NCBI GenBank assembly: GCA_027491155.1
Contig: JAIXWR010000036.1
Span: 104,393-168,392, forward strand
From: Verrucomicrobiaceae bacterium
GTDB taxonomy: Bacteria > Verrucomicrobiota > Verrucomicrobiia > Verrucomicrobiales > Akkermansiaceae
Length of the DNA: 64,000 bases
Direction of reading: 5' to 3'
The translations under genes and the position numbers were made by a program. The notes under the pieces are model-generated. The model was not told the DNA's origin, searched no databases, and saw only the letters and a list, made by a program, of their open reading frames with translations. Positions 1 to 8,197 of the stretch are shown here, piece by piece. Positions within the stretch are counted from its first letter, which is position 1; each line of letters begins with the position of its first letter.

Positions 1-2
1 GC

Positions 3-992
3 AACTACGCGATCCACACCGGCTTCCCCTTCGTCGGCCATCCCAGCGCCGGGGCTTGGGCCTCGTACGGGCTCGGCTCGGTGAACGAGAACCTGCCCGG
101 TTTCGTGGTCCTGCAAAGCGGTGGCGCGGTGGTGCCGCATGGCGGGCTGGGTCTCTACAGCAGCGGCTACCTGCCGGCGCAGCACCAGGCATCGATCTTC
201 CAGGTCGACCGCGATCCCGCGCTGGCGAACGTCCGGCCGGGCGAGCGCGATGCCTTGCAGCGGCGGCGGCTCCAGTTGATCCGCGATTGCGACCAGCCCT
301 TCGCCGCCGCAGCGGGGGACGCGCAGGTGGAGGCGGCGATCCGCAACTACGAGACCGCTTACCGGATGCAGACCGCGGTGCCGGACCTGTGCGACATTTC
401 CGGCGAGTCGGAGGCGACCAAGCGGCTCTACGGGATGGACTCGCCGGACAAATTCACCGCGGCCTATGCACGGCAGTGCCTGGTGGCGCGGCGACTGATC
501 GAGCGCGGCGTGCGCTTCGTCGAGCTGAGCTGCGTTTCGAGCGGGATCGGTCTCGGCGGTCCCGGCAACCCGTGGGACCAGCACGGGCAGATCAAGGAGG
601 GGCACGGCTCGATGGCCCGTCAGGTCGACCAACCGCTGGCCGGCCTGATCCGCGATTTGAAATCGCGCGGCTTGCTCGATGAGACGCTGATCGTGTTCAC
701 CGGCGAGTTCGGCCGCACGCCGTTCTCGCAGGGCAGCGACGGTCGCGACCACAATCCTCACGGCTTCAGCATGTGGATGGCCGGCGGCGGCGTCCGCGGC
801 GGCAGCGTGCTCGGAGCGACCGATGACCTGGGCTATTACGCCGTCGAGGAGGTCTGCAACGTCTATGACATGTGGGCCACCGTGCTGCACTTGTTAGGCA
901 TGGACCACGAGCAGCTCACCTACCGCTTTGGCGGCCGGGATTTCCGGCTCACTGACGTGCATGGCAAGGTGATGGAGAAGATCCTGGGGTGA
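3..992 (+). CDS. DUF1501 domain-containing protein (5' truncated by window edge)
   Basis: The reading frame is open from base 3, so only the C-terminal ~329 residues are visible. Conserved DUF1501 features are present: a [11 protein letters not shown] segment followed by a [17 protein letters not shown] segment, then a C-terminal block ending in [15 protein letters not shown]. The family is distantly related to sulfatases/alkaline phosphatases and is abundant in Planctomycetes and Verrucomicrobia, where it usually sits next to a DUF1553 cytochrome gene. That partner would lie outside this window. Its biochemical role is not established. The start codon is not in the window. Confidence 0.9.
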   Translation, partial: NYAIHTGFPFVGHPSAGAWASYGLGSVNENLPGFVVLQSGGAVVPHGGLGLYSSGYLPAQHQASIFQVDRDPALANVRPGERDALQRRRLQLIRDCDQPFAAAAGDAQVEAAIRNYETAYRMQTAVPDLCDISGESEATKRLYGMDSPDKFTAAYARQCLVARRLIERGVRFVELSCVSSGIGLGGPGNPWDQHGQIKEGHGSMARQVDQPLAGLIRDLKSRGLLDETLIVFTGEFGRTPFSQGSDGRDHNPHGFSMWMAGGGVRGGSVLGATDDLGYYAVEEVCNVYDMWATVLHLLGMDHEQLTYRFGGRDFRLTDVHGKVMEKILG

Positions 993-1005
993 CCGTCCCA
1001 GTGGC

Positions 1006-2151
1006 TCACGCATGCCCGAGCACCCACGAGATGTGCGGGGTGTAGAAATCCGGCTCTAACAGGAACGAATCGTGGCCTTTGTCCGAGTGCACGGTGAGGT
1101 GCATCACGTTGACCTTGGCCTGCTCGAGGTGCTTGACGAGCTCGGTCTGCTCCTCGGGGTAGAAGCAGAAGTCGGAGTCGATCGAGAACACGAGCCACTT
1201 CTGGCCGGCCTCGGCGCAGCGGGAGAAGAGGTCTTCGGGGGTTTCGGCATCGCCTTCGTGGGCGCCGTCGAAGCGCGACCACATGTCGATGATCCGCAGG
1301 TAGGTGTTCGCGTCGAAGCGTTTGGTGAACTTTTTCCCCTGGTGGAGCATGTAGCTCTGGAATTGGTCGCGGACGCGGTACCAGGCGAGGATGTCGTCGG
1401 GCTGCACGACGTCCTGGCGGGCGCGGCGTTCGATGGCATCGAGGTGGACGAAGGTCTTGTGCGAGATCATCCGGGCGAGCGCCAGGCCGTAGAGCGGGCC
1501 CGGGCCGTCGTAGTAGTCGCCGCCGTTGAAATGGGGATCGTTCTCGATGGCGAGGATCTGTTCGAACAGGATCAGCCGGTTGAGGACGGTGGTCTTGTAA
1601 CCGGCGGCGATCGAGATGACGTGTTTGACCCGGTCCGGGAAGCGGGTGGCGAAGGTCAGCGCGATCAGGCCGCCGACGGAGGCCCCGACCACGGCGTGGA
1701 GCTTGCCGATGCCGAGGTGCTCGAGCAGTTGCGACTGGAGCTGGGCCTGGTCGGCGGCGGTGACGTGGGGGAAGGTCGAGCCGTAGGGCTTGCCGGTGGC
1801 GGGGTTGACCGAGGCGGGGCCGGTCGAGCCGTAGCAGCCGCCGAGGTAGTTGGCGGAGAGGATGAAATACTTCGAGGTGTCGAGCGCCTTGCCCTCGCCG
1901 ATGATGTCGTTCCACCAGCCGTCCTGCATTTCCGGCTGCCAGAGATCGCCGGTGCCGGGAATGGCCGGGGTGTGGCCGCAGGCGTGGTGGGAGCCGGAGA
2001 GGGCGTGGAAGAGGAGGATGGCGTTGCTGCCGTCCGCATTCAGTTCGCCCCAGGTCTCGTAGGCCAGCGTGGCGGCGGGCAATTCGCCGCCTTCGCGGAG
2101 GCGGATCGGCCCGTCGGTGAGGGTGAAGAACTGGGTCTCGGTGTCGGCCAC
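1006..2151 (-). CDS. metX: Homoserine O-acetyltransferase
   Basis: The 381-residue protein is an alpha/beta-hydrolase-fold acyltransferase that acetylates homoserine from acetyl-CoA, committing it to methionine synthesis in the cytoplasm. The nucleophile elbow GASVGG places the catalytic Ser near residue 158. The C-terminal HSDKGHDSFL block carries the catalytic His, and the Asp lies in the FSIDSD segment. Length matches the MetX family. It is convergent with the DUF1501 gene, 13 bp away. MetX and serine acetyltransferase-like members of the family are hard to separate by sequence alone, but the N-terminal LFHALSGSHHACG block fits homoserine acetyltransferase. Confidence 0.93.
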   Translation of the reverse strand: MADTETQFFTLTDGPIRLREGGELPAATLAYETWGELNADGSNAILLFHALSGSHHACGHTPAIPGTGDLWQPEMQDGWWNDIIGEGKALDTSKYFILSANYLGGCYGSTGPASVNPATGKPYGSTFPHVTAADQAQLQSQLLEHLGIGKLHAVVGASVGGLIALTFATRFPDRVKHVISIAAGYKTTVLNRLILFEQILAIENDPHFNGGDYYDGPGPLYGLALARMISHKTFVHLDAIERRARQDVVQPDDILAWYRVRDQFQSYMLHQGKKFTKRFDANTYLRIIDMWSRFDGAHEGDAETPEDLFSRCAEAGQKWLVFSIDSDFCFYPEEQTELVKHLEQAKVNVMHLTVHSDKGHDSFLLEPDFYTPHISWVLGHA

Positions 2152-2205
2152 GGCGGCGCGGGTCTAAGGCCGCGGCGGGGAATTGGCCAGTCCAATCAAG
2201 GGCAT

Positions 2206-2334
2206 GTAGCGGCGGTCTGCGACCGCCGGTGGCTGTAAACGAAGCGACGGGTGGGTCGTTTGCTCCCTAGGGACGAGGCGTGCCGTTAGGGTGGATTCGG
2301 TTACAAAGTGCGGCGGTCATAGACGCGCCGCTAC
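2206..2334. repeat. Imperfect inverted-repeat element, family R1 (full copy)
   Basis: The left arm (2206-2228, beginning GTAGCGGCGGTC) pairs with the right arm (2311-2334, ending GCGCCGCTAC). The body includes CTGTAAACGAAGCGACGG and TTACAAAGTG. The same arms and body recur at 5626-5741, and a half copy lies at 21292-21326. The element lies between metX and the 3' end of yqgE, whose stop codon is seven bases beyond it. Confidence 0.75.
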
Positions 2335-2340
2335 AGCGGA

Positions 2341-2901
2341 TCAGTTCGCCCGCGGGTCCTCCGGTGCCTCGGCCAGGACGCGATGGTAGGGCGACATCGA
2401 ACGCAGGATTTCCGCCCAGAGCGCGCGGTCGTGGGCCTGGCCCAGCAGCCGGGCGTCCGGTCGTGCGGTGATCCACGCGTTGCGGCGGATTTCGCCCTCG
2501 AGCTGGCCGGCGGTCCAGCCGGAGTAGCCGACGAAGGCCCGGACCAGGGTCCCCGGCTGGCGGCTTCGCTTGATGGCCTGATCGGCGGGGATGCGGACGT
2601 GCCACTTCAGGCGATCGTCATCCGACCACCAGAAGGCGGAAAAGGTGAGGTGCTCGCGCGAGACCGGACCGCCGAGGTGGACGGCGATGTTCTTGAGCGG
2701 CTCGAAGGCGGGGTCCTTGAGGAAATCGCCCACGCTGTGGCCGGTCGGGTGGTTGAGGATCAGGCCGAAAGCTCCCTCGTCGGCGGAGTGGTCGGCGAGG
2801 AGGATCACCGATCGGTCGAAGATGCCATCGTGGAGGGACGGATCGGCGAGCAGGATCTTTCCCTCGAGGTGGATCGGCGCGTCGGTTTCGGAGTCGCTCA
2901 T
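2341..2901 (-). CDS. YqgE/AlgH family protein
   Basis: The 186-residue protein belongs to the UPF0301 (YqgE/AlgH) family. Diagnostic parts are LEGKILLADPSLHDGIFDRS near the N-terminus, then GAFGLILNHPTG, then LGGPVSREHL and the VGYSGWTAGQLEGE block. The start is placed at the ATG giving MSDSETDAPIHLEGK, because a longer in-frame extension has no similarity to the family and reads into repeat-like sequence. The molecular function is unknown; AlgH has been linked to alginate regulation in Pseudomonas. It diverges from the MATE gene across a 207 bp gap. Confidence 0.88.
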   Translation of the reverse strand: MSDSETDAPIHLEGKILLADPSLHDGIFDRSVILLADHSADEGAFGLILNHPTGHSVGDFLKDPAFEPLKNIAVHLGGPVSREHLTFSAFWWSDDDRLKWHVRIPADQAIKRSRQPGTLVRAFVGYSGWTAGQLEGEIRRNAWITARPDARLLGQAHDRALWAEILRSMSPYHRVLAEAPEDPRAN

Positions 2902-3108
2902 GGATGCGTGAAAAATAATCCAGTCCAGGATTTTGGCGAATGGAATCCCGGTAGCAGGACGACTGCGTCGTTCCGGCGGGGCGGGGTTTGGAGGGAAGTG
3001 CGGCGCGGGTTTCTGGCTTCGATCCGCCCCCAACGGAACGGCGCAGCCGTCCCGCTACTAACGGCGGTTGCACCGCGAGGCGGGAGCCGCTACGCCTCGC
3101 GGCGAGCG

Positions 3109-4530
3109 ATGTCGAAGCCCGGAGCCAGTTTGGAAGCGAGCCAGCGAGCGGTTCCGGAAGTGGCTCTCGGCGGGCGTTTGGCAGGGCTTTCACTGCCACG
3201 GCAAGTGGCGGTGCTGGCGGTCTGGCCGCTACTGGAGCAGATCCTTGCCTTCTGCGTCGGCTTCACCGACCTCCTGATCTCCGGGCGGATCGGCGAGGGG
3301 GCGGAGGGCGTGGCGATCCTCGATGCGATGGGCCTCGGCGGCTATGTCGGCTGGTTTTTCAACATCCTCCAGGGGGCGGTGGCGACCGGGGTGATGGCGC
3401 TGGTGTCCCGCGCGACCGGTGCCCGCGATGCCGACCTCGCCCGGCGCGGCCTCGGCCAGGGGCTGTGGCTCGGGATCGCGGCGGGCCTGGTCTCGCTGAC
3501 CGCCCTGCAGGTCGGGATTCCGGCGCTGATCCGCGCCGTCGGCCTCACGCCCGCCGCGGCGGTGCATGCCGAGGATTTCCTGCGCATTCTCGCGATTTCC
3601 GGTCCTTTCAGCGGCGCGATGTTCGCGGTCAACGCGGCGCTCCGCGGCGCGGGGGACACCCGCACGCCCTTCATCGGGATGTGCGTGGTGAACGTGGTCA
3701 ACATGGCCGTGAGCTGGCTGCTCGCGCTGGGCCCGGAGCCCTACGGCGGGCATGGAGTGGCGGGCATCGCCACCGGCACGCTCTGCGGCTGGATCTCCGG
3801 CCTGGCCACCGTTTCGCTGCTGCTGGCGCGGAAAAGCGGCGTGCTGGGCTGGAGCCTTGCGGGCTTGACAGTCCACCGCGAGACGATGGGCCGGATCCTC
3901 CGCGTCGGCGCGCCGCAGTCGCTCGAGATCGGGCTGATGTGGAGCATCCACGCCTACGGCATCCACGTGATCGCGACCCTGCCCGGTGAGGGAAACCTCG
4001 CCGCGCACATCCTGGCGATCCGAGTCGAGTCGATGAGCTTCCTGCCCGGCTGGGCGATCGCCACCGCCGGTGCGGCGCTCGTCGGGCAGTATCTCGGGGC
4101 GGGCTCGAAAGAGATGGCGGTCCGTGCGGTGCGGCTTTGCTGGAAGATCGGGGCGACGCTGATGGGCGTGATCGGCGTGCTTTTCATCTTCGGCCGCGAC
4201 GCGCTGATCGAGTTGATGGCCCCGAAGAGCCCGGCGCTGTGGCCGATCGCCTCGCCGCTGGTGCTCATCTGCGCGGCGGCCCAGCCCTTCTTCGCGACCT
4301 GCATCATCCTCAAGACCTCGATGCGCGGCGCGGGGGCGACGAACGTCGTGATGCGCTGGTCCTTCGGCAGCATGATCTTCTACCGGATCGGCGTGCTGTG
4401 GTTCTTCAAGGACCAGCCGTGGTTCGACCTGAACTTCGTCTGGGTCGTGCTTTCGCTCGATCTGTTCACCCAGGCGCTGGTGTTCTCGTGGGTCCATTTC
4501 CGCGGGAAATGGCTGGACGCGAGGGTGTAG
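3109..4530 (+). CDS. MATE family efflux transporter
   Basis: The 473-residue polytopic membrane protein has about twelve hydrophobic segments in two similar halves. Family features include NAALRGAGDTRTP in the first half and LKTSMRGAGATNVVM in the second, the usual pseudo-symmetric MATE signature. MATE proteins export cationic drugs or metabolites in exchange for Na+ or H+. The substrate cannot be read from sequence. The ATG at 3109 was chosen as the first in-frame start close to the conserved region; longer in-frame extensions run back through the yqgE region. Just upstream (3040-3095) is GC-rich sequence with several CCGCTAC motifs resembling the R1 repeat ends. Confidence 0.9.
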   Translation: MSKPGASLEASQRAVPEVALGGRLAGLSLPRQVAVLAVWPLLEQILAFCVGFTDLLISGRIGEGAEGVAILDAMGLGGYVGWFFNILQGAVATGVMALVSRATGARDADLARRGLGQGLWLGIAAGLVSLTALQVGIPALIRAVGLTPAAAVHAEDFLRILAISGPFSGAMFAVNAALRGAGDTRTPFIGMCVVNVVNMAVSWLLALGPEPYGGHGVAGIATGTLCGWISGLATVSLLLARKSGVLGWSLAGLTVHRETMGRILRVGAPQSLEIGLMWSIHAYGIHVIATLPGEGNLAAHILAIRVESMSFLPGWAIATAGAALVGQYLGAGSKEMAVRAVRLCWKIGATLMGVIGVLFIFGRDALIELMAPKSPALWPIASPLVLICAAAQPFFATCIILKTSMRGAGATNVVMRWSFGSMIFYRIGVLWFFKDQPWFDLNFVWVVLSLDLFTQALVFSWVHFRGKWLDARV

Positions 4531-4567
4531 GCTGGCGCATTGACCCGTTCCCGCATTTCATCCCGTC

Positions 4568-5614
4568 ATGTTCATCGATCACATCCGCATCTTCGCCAAG
4601 GCCGGCGACGGCGGGAACGGAGCCGTCTCCTTCCGCCGCGAGAAGTTCGTGCCCCGCGGCGGCCCGGACGGCGGCGATGGCGGGAAGGGCGGCGACGTCA
4701 TCCTGGTGGTCGACCCGTCCACCGACAACCTGCGGCAGTTCCACTACGACCCGAAGCTGATCGCCAAGAAGGGCAACAACGGGGCAGGGGTCCGCAAGAC
4801 CGGCAAGGGCGGAGAAAAGGTGATCGCCAAGGTCCCGCCCGGCACGGTGGTTTACAAAAGCAACGCGGAGACCGTGCAGGAAGCCGTCGAGCTGGAACGC
4901 GGCGACGAGGGGATCGACCTGGAACCGGTCGCGGACCTGACCGAATACGGCCAGGAGTTCGTCCTGTGCAAAGGCGGCAAAGGCGGGCTGGGGAACTCGA
5001 ATTTCGCGACCCCGACGCACCGCACGCCGACCGAATCGACGCCGGGTGAAGAAGGCGAGTCCGGCGTCTATTACCTCGAGCTCCGCCGGATCGCCGATGC
5101 CGGCCTGGTCGGCTTCCCGAACGCCGGCAAGTCGACGCTGCTCAGCAAGCTTTCCCACGCCCAGCCGAAGATCGCGGCCTATCCCTTCACCACGCTCCAG
5201 CCGATGGTCGGGGTGGTGGAGTTCGGCGGCTTCCGCCGCTGCACGGTGGCGGACATTCCCGGGCTGATCGAAGGCGCGCACGACAACCGCGGCCTGGGCC
5301 ACGAGTTCCTGCGCCACATCACCCGCTGCCGGGTGCTGCTGTTCGTCGTCGACATGGCCGGCAGCGAGGGCCGCGATCCGGTGTCCGACTTGCAGATCCT
5401 GCGCAAGGAGATCAGCGAGTACGACGAGGAACTGGCGCGCTTCCCGTGGATCGTGGTCGCGAACAAGATGGACCTCGAGGGCGCGGAGGAGAATTTGAAG
5501 GCCTTCGAGCAGCGCTTCCCGAAAGTGCGGGTGATCCCGATCTCCGCCGAGATGGAAGAGGGGCTCGAGGCCTTGAAGCTCTTCCTCAACGATGAAGTCG
5601 GATACCGGGTGTAG
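4568..5614 (+). CDS. obg: GTPase Obg/CgtA
   Basis: The 348-residue essential ribosome-associated GTPase is involved in 50S maturation and stress control. The glycine-rich Obg fold occupies residues 1-158, followed by the G domain: G1 GFPNAGKST (182-190), G3 DIPG (229-232), G4 NKMD (299-302), G5 ISAE near 328. It ends directly after the G domain and lacks the optional C-terminal OCT domain. Its last 14 codons are duplicated 0.9 kb downstream at 6487-6528 (see findings). It starts 37 bp after the MATE gene and may be cotranscribed with it. Confidence 0.97.
   Translation: MFIDHIRIFAKAGDGGNGAVSFRREKFVPRGGPDGGDGGKGGDVILVVDPSTDNLRQFHYDPKLIAKKGNNGAGVRKTGKGGEKVIAKVPPGTVVYKSNAETVQEAVELERGDEGIDLEPVADLTEYGQEFVLCKGGKGGLGNSNFATPTHRTPTESTPGEEGESGVYYLELRRIADAGLVGFPNAGKSTLLSKLSHAQPKIAAYPFTTLQPMVGVVEFGGFRRCTVADIPGLIEGAHDNRGLGHEFLRHITRCRVLLFVVDMAGSEGRDPVSDLQILRKEISEYDEELARFPWIVVANKMDLEGAEENLKAFEQRFPKVRVIPISAEMEEGLEALKLFLNDEVGYRV
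5573..5614 (+). repeat. Direct repeat, copy A (3' end of obg)
   Basis: These 42 bp encode the last 13 residues of Obg (LKLFLNDEVGYRV) plus the stop codon. They match 6487-6528 at 37 of 42 positions, and at 36 of the first 38. The two copies flank the segment carrying the toxin-antitoxin genes. Confidence 0.95.
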
Positions 5615-5625
5615 CGGCGGCGCTT

Positions 5626-5741
5626 GTAGCGGCGCGTCTATGACCGCCGCTGACTGTCAACGAAGCAACGGGGGACTCGGTCCAAGCATCCGTGAATTCG
5701 AGCGGAGCTTTCCGTCGCTTCATTTACAAAGTGCGGCGGTC
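5626..5741. repeat. R1 inverted-repeat element (second copy)
   Basis: The left arm 5626-5649 is a 24/24 match to the reverse complement of the right arm at 2311-2334. The body keeps CAACGAAGCAACGG, and the right side keeps TTACAAAGTGCGGCGGTC (5724-5741), after which the arm diverges. It lies inside the inserted cassette, just downstream of obg. Confidence 0.75.
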
Positions 5742-5858
5742 GCCCCGCTTCACCAAGGCTACGAGGGACTGTCAGACGCGCTCCAGTTCGGGTCGCTTCG
5801 GTCCGGAGGGGAACTTCGACTTGTCGTGTGCCCCGTCGTGCGCTTACACTTCTGGCAA

Positions 5859-6080
5859 ATGAGTCAGTCAGTGACCATCCGCCTTCCCGACGAGCTTGCC
5901 GAGTGGCTCGAGGAATCCGCCGCGCGTGCCGGGGTATCACAGGCGCAGGTCGTCCGGGAGCAGCTTGAGAAAGCCCGTGCGAGCGCGGGGCAGAAGCCGT
6001 TCATGCGGTTGGCAGGGTCCGTGGAAGGGCCGCCCGATCTCTCGCAGCGCAAAGGCTTCTCCCGACCGGTTGGCGAATGA
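5859..6080 (+). CDS. Ribbon-helix-helix antitoxin (VapB-like)
   Basis: The 73-residue protein begins with SVTIRLPDELAEWLEE, a typical RHH (CopG/Arc) DNA-binding beta strand and first helix, followed by a second helix up to about residue 40. The C-terminal half (about 45-73) is probably the toxin-binding tail. It overlaps the PIN gene by four bases (ATGA), the usual translational coupling of antitoxin and toxin. By family, the RHH part would repress its own promoter, which would lie in the 5742-5858 region. The ATG at 5859 fits the RHH start; longer in-frame starts read through the R1 repeat. Confidence 0.85.
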   Translation: MSQSVTIRLPDELAEWLEESAARAGVSQAQVVREQLEKARASAGQKPFMRLAGSVEGPPDLSQRKGFSRPVGE

Positions 6081-6490
6081 AAGGCATTGCCGATACCGGG
6101 CTGCTGGTCGCGTTTGCCAATCGCAACGATGCGCATCACCGGTGGGCGGTCAGTGTCGCGGCGAAGGTCACGGAGCCGTTGCTCACCTGTGAAGCCGTGC
6201 TGGCGGAAACCGCGTTTCATTTGCGCAACGTGGAGACGACCCTGGCCATGCTGTCGGATGGCTTGATCACGCTGGCATTCGATTGCAACGACCACTTGCC
6301 CCGGCTCGAGGCTCTCGCGAAGCGCTATGCCGACCGCCGGCCGGACCTGGCCGACCTCTGCCTGATTCGCATGAGCGAGCTCAACCCGCGGCACTCCGTG
6401 ATCACCGTGGACCGCTCGGATTTCCGCGTTTATCGACGCAACAAACGGGAGATGATTCCGCTGATCTGTCCGCCGGAAGAACCGGCTTGA
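6077..6490 (+). CDS. PIN-domain toxin (VapC-like ribonuclease)
   Basis: The 137-residue PIN-domain protein would act as a Mg-dependent ribonuclease neutralised by the preceding RHH protein. The acidic active-site set is visible: D6 in GIADTGLL, E44 in VLAETAF, D90/D93 in PDLADLCLI, and D112/D115 in TVDRSDF. Length is normal for VapC, and no active-site residue is missing. Its stop codon (6488-6490) falls inside copy B of the direct repeat, so the cassette border lies at or just before the end of this gene. Confidence 0.88.
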   Translation: MKGIADTGLLVAFANRNDAHHRWAVSVAAKVTEPLLTCEAVLAETAFHLRNVETTLAMLSDGLITLAFDCNDHLPRLEALAKRYADRRPDLADLCLIRMSELNPRHSVITVDRSDFRVYRRNKREMIPLICPPEEPA

Positions 6491-6528
6491 AGCTCTTCCT
6501 CAACGATGAATCCGGATACCGGGTCTGA
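6487..6528 (+). repeat. Direct repeat, copy B (obg-end duplicate, overlaps GGCT start)
   Basis: Copy B still encodes LKLFLNDESGYRV plus a stop in the old obg frame, although obg now ends at copy A. The ATG of the downstream GGCT gene (6506) lies inside this repeat. Mismatches to copy A are at repeat positions 25, 26, 39, 41 and 42. Confidence 0.95.
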
Positions 6529-6922
6529 GCTGGTCTTTGTCTACGGCACGCTGCGCCGGGGCGGGTCGAACGCGTTCCGGATGGACGGGGCGGAGTTCGT
6601 GGGGCCGGCGACGGTGCGCGGGGTTCTTTACCGGATTTCGTGGTATCCCGGGCTGGTGCTGGACGGCGACGGACGGGTTTGCGGCGAAGTCTATCGGGTC
6701 GGTCCGGAGTTGCTGCGGGCGCTCGATGATTTCGAGGGATTGGCGGCGGGGGAGATCGAGGGGAGTGAATACCGGCGGGTTAGAGTGGAGGCACTCGCGG
6801 GGGATGGGGAAGAACTGGAAGTCTGGGTTTACGAGTGGAAGGGCGCGTTCGACGAGAACGAGCGGATTCAGTCGGGGGATTGGTTGGGAGTTCAAACATC
6901 CCGGAGGGATCGAAGCCAATAG
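6506..6922 (+). CDS. Gamma-glutamylcyclotransferase (GGCT/AIG2-like) family protein
   Basis: The 138-residue protein has the GGCT fold signature VYGTLRRGGSN near the N-terminus, the central LYRISWYPGLVLDGDG strand and a GEVYRV segment. The ALDDFEG segment contains the usual catalytic-type acidic residue. These enzymes release 5-oxoproline from gamma-glutamyl substrates, but many bacterial members are uncharacterised. The N-terminal residues MNPDTGSE come from the 42-bp direct repeat. The last eight residues (TSRRDRSQ) and the stop come from the left arm of the large inverted repeat that follows, so both ends have been shaped by repeats. Confidence 0.85.
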   Translation: MNPDTGSELVFVYGTLRRGGSNAFRMDGAEFVGPATVRGVLYRISWYPGLVLDGDGRVCGEVYRVGPELLRALDDFEGLAAGEIEGSEYRRVRVEALAGDGEELEVWVYEWKGAFDENERIQSGDWLGVQTSRRDRSQ

Positions 6923-7195
6923 CCGGGGGTCGAGCGGAGCGGCCACCCCCGGAACGTGATCGATGTGATCCGAACCCCGGATGGGGTTCTAGCCAGGCAG
7001 AGACGAGGTGAGATCTTGGCAAGGGGTGATCTCCGGATGCTCCATCCGTTGCCGGTTAAGCCTGATTAGATCGGAGGAGCGCGCGATGTCTCGGCACCTG
7101 CTTGAACCCCATCCGGGGTTCCTTCTCCGTTTCGTTCCGAACCGGGGGTGGTCGCTCCGCTCGACCCCCGGCTATTGGCTGATGTCCCTCCGGGA
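6899..7195. repeat. Large imperfect inverted repeat (family R2), ~92-bp arms
   Basis: The left arm 6899-6990 and right arm 7104-7195 are imperfect reverse complements. Best-matching blocks are the CCGGAGGGA ends, AGCCAATAGCCGGGGGTCGA in the outer half, and AACCCCGGATGGGGTT at the inner end. A ~113-bp unpaired centre separates them. It fills the gap between the GGCT gene and psd and overlaps the end of the former. Sequences of this CCGGAGGGA/AGCCGGGGGTCGAGCG type are, from memory, common as scattered repeats in Verrucomicrobia and Planctomycetes. No coding potential is apparent in the centre. Confidence 0.85.
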
Positions 7196-7215
7196 CGGAG
7201 AGGTGTGTCCCAAGA

Positions 7216-8097
7216 TCACTCGCCCATCGCGGTGCCGACCTTCGCGTAGAGCTCGACCTGCTTCGACGACCACTCGACGAGATCGCCCGCCAGCTTCACC
7301 GCGCCGGGTTCGAAGATGGTGATGGTGGAAGACCCGCCGAACGCGAAGTAGCCCTTCTCCTCGCCCTTCTTCACCGGCTTGCCCGGCGAGAAGGTCTGGA
7401 GGATGGAGCCGACGCAGGTGGCACCGATCTCTAACAGCAGCACGGTCCCCAGGTCGGGAGTCTCCAGCTTGGTGACGGTCCGCTTGTTCTCCCACAAGTA
7501 CGACAAACGCCGTCGCAGGGCGATCGGGGAGACGGAAAAGAGCGGGCCGTTGATGAGCTTCACCTCGCCGGGGGTGCCGGAGGCGGGGAAGTGGAAGCGG
7601 TGGTAATCGACCGGGCAGAGCCGAGAGAGGACCAGCGAGCCGTCCTGGTAGCGGGCGGCCAGCGAGTCGTCGCCGAGCAGGCGGCCGAGGTCGAACTTCT
7701 GGCCTTTGACGAAGACGCCCTCGATCGCGCCGGCCCTCTGGAATCCGAGGTGGCGGCCGTCGGCGGGGAAGACCGCCTTCGAGCCCGCGACCGGCCGGGC
7801 TTCCGGCTTCAGCTTGCGGTAGAAGAACTCGTTGAAGCTGCGGTAGCTCTCCGGGGAATCGGCGAATTCCGCGGGGTCGAGGCCGTATTGCTTCAGGAAA
7901 GGCGCGATTTTCGCGGTGGTGGCGGGGTCGTCCATCCGCTTGCCGTACCAGCGGGAGAAGCCGGCGCGTTTGACCATCAGGTGCAGCGGCAGGGCTCCCA
8001 AGGGGTTGGCGTAGCTGAACTTCAGGAAGCCCTCGCCGTAGACCTGCTCGGTTTCCATCTGCCCGGTGTGGCGGTTGAAATAGCGGATAGCGCTCAC
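7216..8097 (-). CDS. psd: Phosphatidylserine decarboxylase proenzyme
   Basis: The 293-residue membrane-associated enzyme converts phosphatidylserine to phosphatidylethanolamine. It is a self-cleaving proenzyme: the GGSS motif (residues 254-257) is the site where the Ser becomes the pyruvoyl group. Upstream blocks CPVDYHRFHFP and FSVSPIALRR are typical. The GTG at 8097 (giving MSAIRYFNRHTGQ) was chosen because family members begin with an IRYFNR-like segment; the next ATG would remove that segment. Longer extensions overlap the divergent lipoprotein gene. The 3' end lies just outside the R2 repeat. Confidence 0.93.
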   Translation of the reverse strand: MSAIRYFNRHTGQMETEQVYGEGFLKFSYANPLGALPLHLMVKRAGFSRWYGKRMDDPATTAKIAPFLKQYGLDPAEFADSPESYRSFNEFFYRKLKPEARPVAGSKAVFPADGRHLGFQRAGAIEGVFVKGQKFDLGRLLGDDSLAARYQDGSLVLSRLCPVDYHRFHFPASGTPGEVKLINGPLFSVSPIALRRRLSYLWENKRTVTKLETPDLGTVLLLEIGATCVGSILQTFSPGKPVKKGEEKGYFAFGGSSTITIFEPGAVKLAGDLVEWSSKQVELYAKVGTAMGE

Positions 8098-8197
8098 GTG
8101 CCGGCACCGTAGGGGGGGCATGCCGGAGCCGGAAAGCGGAAAGAAGCGGGCGGGAAAGCCCTTGCGCGTTGCGGATACCGCGTTTATCGGCGGCGCG

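Larger units (their letters stand above)
5615..6486. mobile_element. Inserted cassette carrying a toxin-antitoxin module, flanked by 42-bp direct repeats
   Basis: This 872-bp segment lies between two copies of the obg 3' end. It contains an R1 inverted repeat, an RHH antitoxin gene and a PIN toxin gene, and no transposase. The simplest reading is that the GGCT gene originally overlapped the end of obg, and that the cassette entered there with duplication of the junction. The mechanism is inferred; the repeat is much longer than a usual transposon target duplication. Confidence 0.65.

Noticed and set aside
5573..6528. Composite transposon explanation for the direct repeats
   Set aside because: No transposase or IS ends exist between the repeats, and a 42-bp duplication is too long for common IS target duplications.
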